64,000 bases of DNA, from the NCBI GenBank assembly GCA_029379385.1, contig CM055607.1:32485235-32549234 (forward strand). Direction: 5' to 3'. This DNA is from Quillaja saponaria (taxonomy: Eukaryota; Streptophyta; Magnoliopsida; Fabales; Quillajaceae). The notes below the pieces were generated by a model, which saw nothing but the letters and a program-made list of their open reading frames with translations, did not search any database and was not told where the DNA came from. Of the stretch, positions 63,562-64,000 are shown one piece after another (position 1 is the stretch's first letter; each line of letters begins with the position of its first letter). Position numbers and translations under genes: made by a program.

Positions 63562-64000
63562 GTAGAAAACAGGTTTCATTTTAGTTTTTTTTTTTCCTTT
63601 CTTTCTTTTGTTTAGTTTCTAATAATTAAAATGACTTTCATAAATTTCTATTTATTTCTAATAATTTGAATGGATGGTTTTGGTTTATGAACTTATGTTT
63701 GAATTAGATGTTTGTGAATTTAATGTGTGAATTTAAGTTATGAACTTGGTCTTTAAATTGGATGTTTTCACTTATATTTTTTTATTATGTGATTCTTTTG
63801 TAATGTTCATGGAATTCATGAAATTTTTATTTAAAAAAAATACACATTTAAAGTTTATAACAAATTATACTAGTTCATAATAAATAAGATACATAGATAT
63901 ATATTTGATAATTATTTTATAAAATTTGTAAGATCTTCCGATCTTACCGAGTCGATCCTACTAATCGAACTTGCTACTCTCTACGATCCTATTTAAGATC
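62860..64000. mobile_element. palindromic, transposon-like element running off the right edge
   Basis: The left end reads aggttgtcaagatcgcgttt, followed by a near-perfect 28-bp palindrome at 62883-62910 built of gatcgta/tacgatc units. The last 75 bases of the window are again dense in gatc motifs (aagatcttccgatcttacc, ctacgatcctatttaagatc). That is what an inverted terminal region would show if the element ends just past 64000. Between them lies a GC-richer core (about 63050-63390) of gene-like composition, then AT-rich filler with a 38-base T-run at 63519-63556. A Mutator-like or other DNA transposon with a captured fragment is possible; family unknown. Confidence 0.45.
63519..63556. repeat. 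poly-T tract of 38 bases
   Basis: This is the longest homopolymer in the window, inside the terminal palindromic element. Length in such tracts is prone to both slippage and assembly error. Confidence 0.9.

Overview
The window is nuclear DNA of a flowering plant, most likely a woody core eudicot. It is AT-rich, its genes carry introns with AT-rich interiors and GT-AG borders, several families in it are plant-specific (OVATE, FLZ, DUF868), and the intergenic space holds decayed LTR and non-LTR retrotransposons. I see no bacterial-type operon, CRISPR array or defence island. Gene names rest on recognising protein families from the translated sequence; no database search was run.

Layout, left to right. 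1-4000 (+): an F-box/kelch gene of the SKIP30 type with a 5' UTR exon and a 2.5-kb leader intron. 4392-4632 (+): a U1 snRNA-like gene with its plant snRNA promoter (USE and TATA). 4815-8705 (+): a ten-exon WDR4/TRM82-type tRNA m7G methyltransferase subunit that uses one GC-AG intron. 11792-13045 (+): an FCS-like zinc finger (MARD1/FLZ9 type) gene with one frame break. 13.3-14.9 kb: a direct duplication in its 3' flank. 15.2-16.0 kb (-): a candidate spliced non-coding transcript. 16571-17195 (-): a PNRC-motif protein with one frame break. 20-20.7 kb: a LINE remnant. 22307-22961 (+): an OVATE family protein with one frame break. 25.0-25.4 kb: a 5'-truncated LINE 3' end. 27965-30948 (-): ribosomal protein eS24, five exons. 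33189-34745 (+): NKAP/MAS2-type RS-rich protein. 34942-36026: a small non-autonomous LTR retrotransposon with both LTRs. 38.9-39.3 kb: a second LINE remnant. 41822-42721 (+): a DUF868 protein. 45315-47479 (-): a small plastid-targeted two-helix membrane protein. 48520-50403 (-): a WDR5-type pseudogene. 50.8-53.3 kb (-): a decayed Ty1/copia element. 54310-60641 (-): a SKIP17-type F-box/LRR gene whose N-terminal exon lies beyond the window or was not found. 62.0-64.0 kb: a possible organelle-derived insert and a palindromic transposon-like element running off the end.

The genes do not form one pathway. From memory of the Arabidopsis map, two blocks look ancestral: SKIP30 next to MARD1 (At3g63220/At3g63210), and NKAP, the plastid membrane protein, WDR5B and SKIP17 (At4g02720 to At4g02740). 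In the second block the WDR5B position is held by a broken copy here.

The most notable pattern is that three otherwise conserved genes in 11.8-23 kb (FLZ, PNRC, OVATE) each carry exactly one surplus base in a 2-3-base homopolymer. Removing one base restores an uninterrupted frame in each. That points to consensus indel errors or a poor-quality haplotype rather than three independent gene deaths, and it should be settled before any are called pseudogenes. I did not find an undescribed multi-gene system; the best leads are the U1-like locus, the syntenic WDR5B decay, the leader hairpin and uORFs, and the terminal palindromic element.
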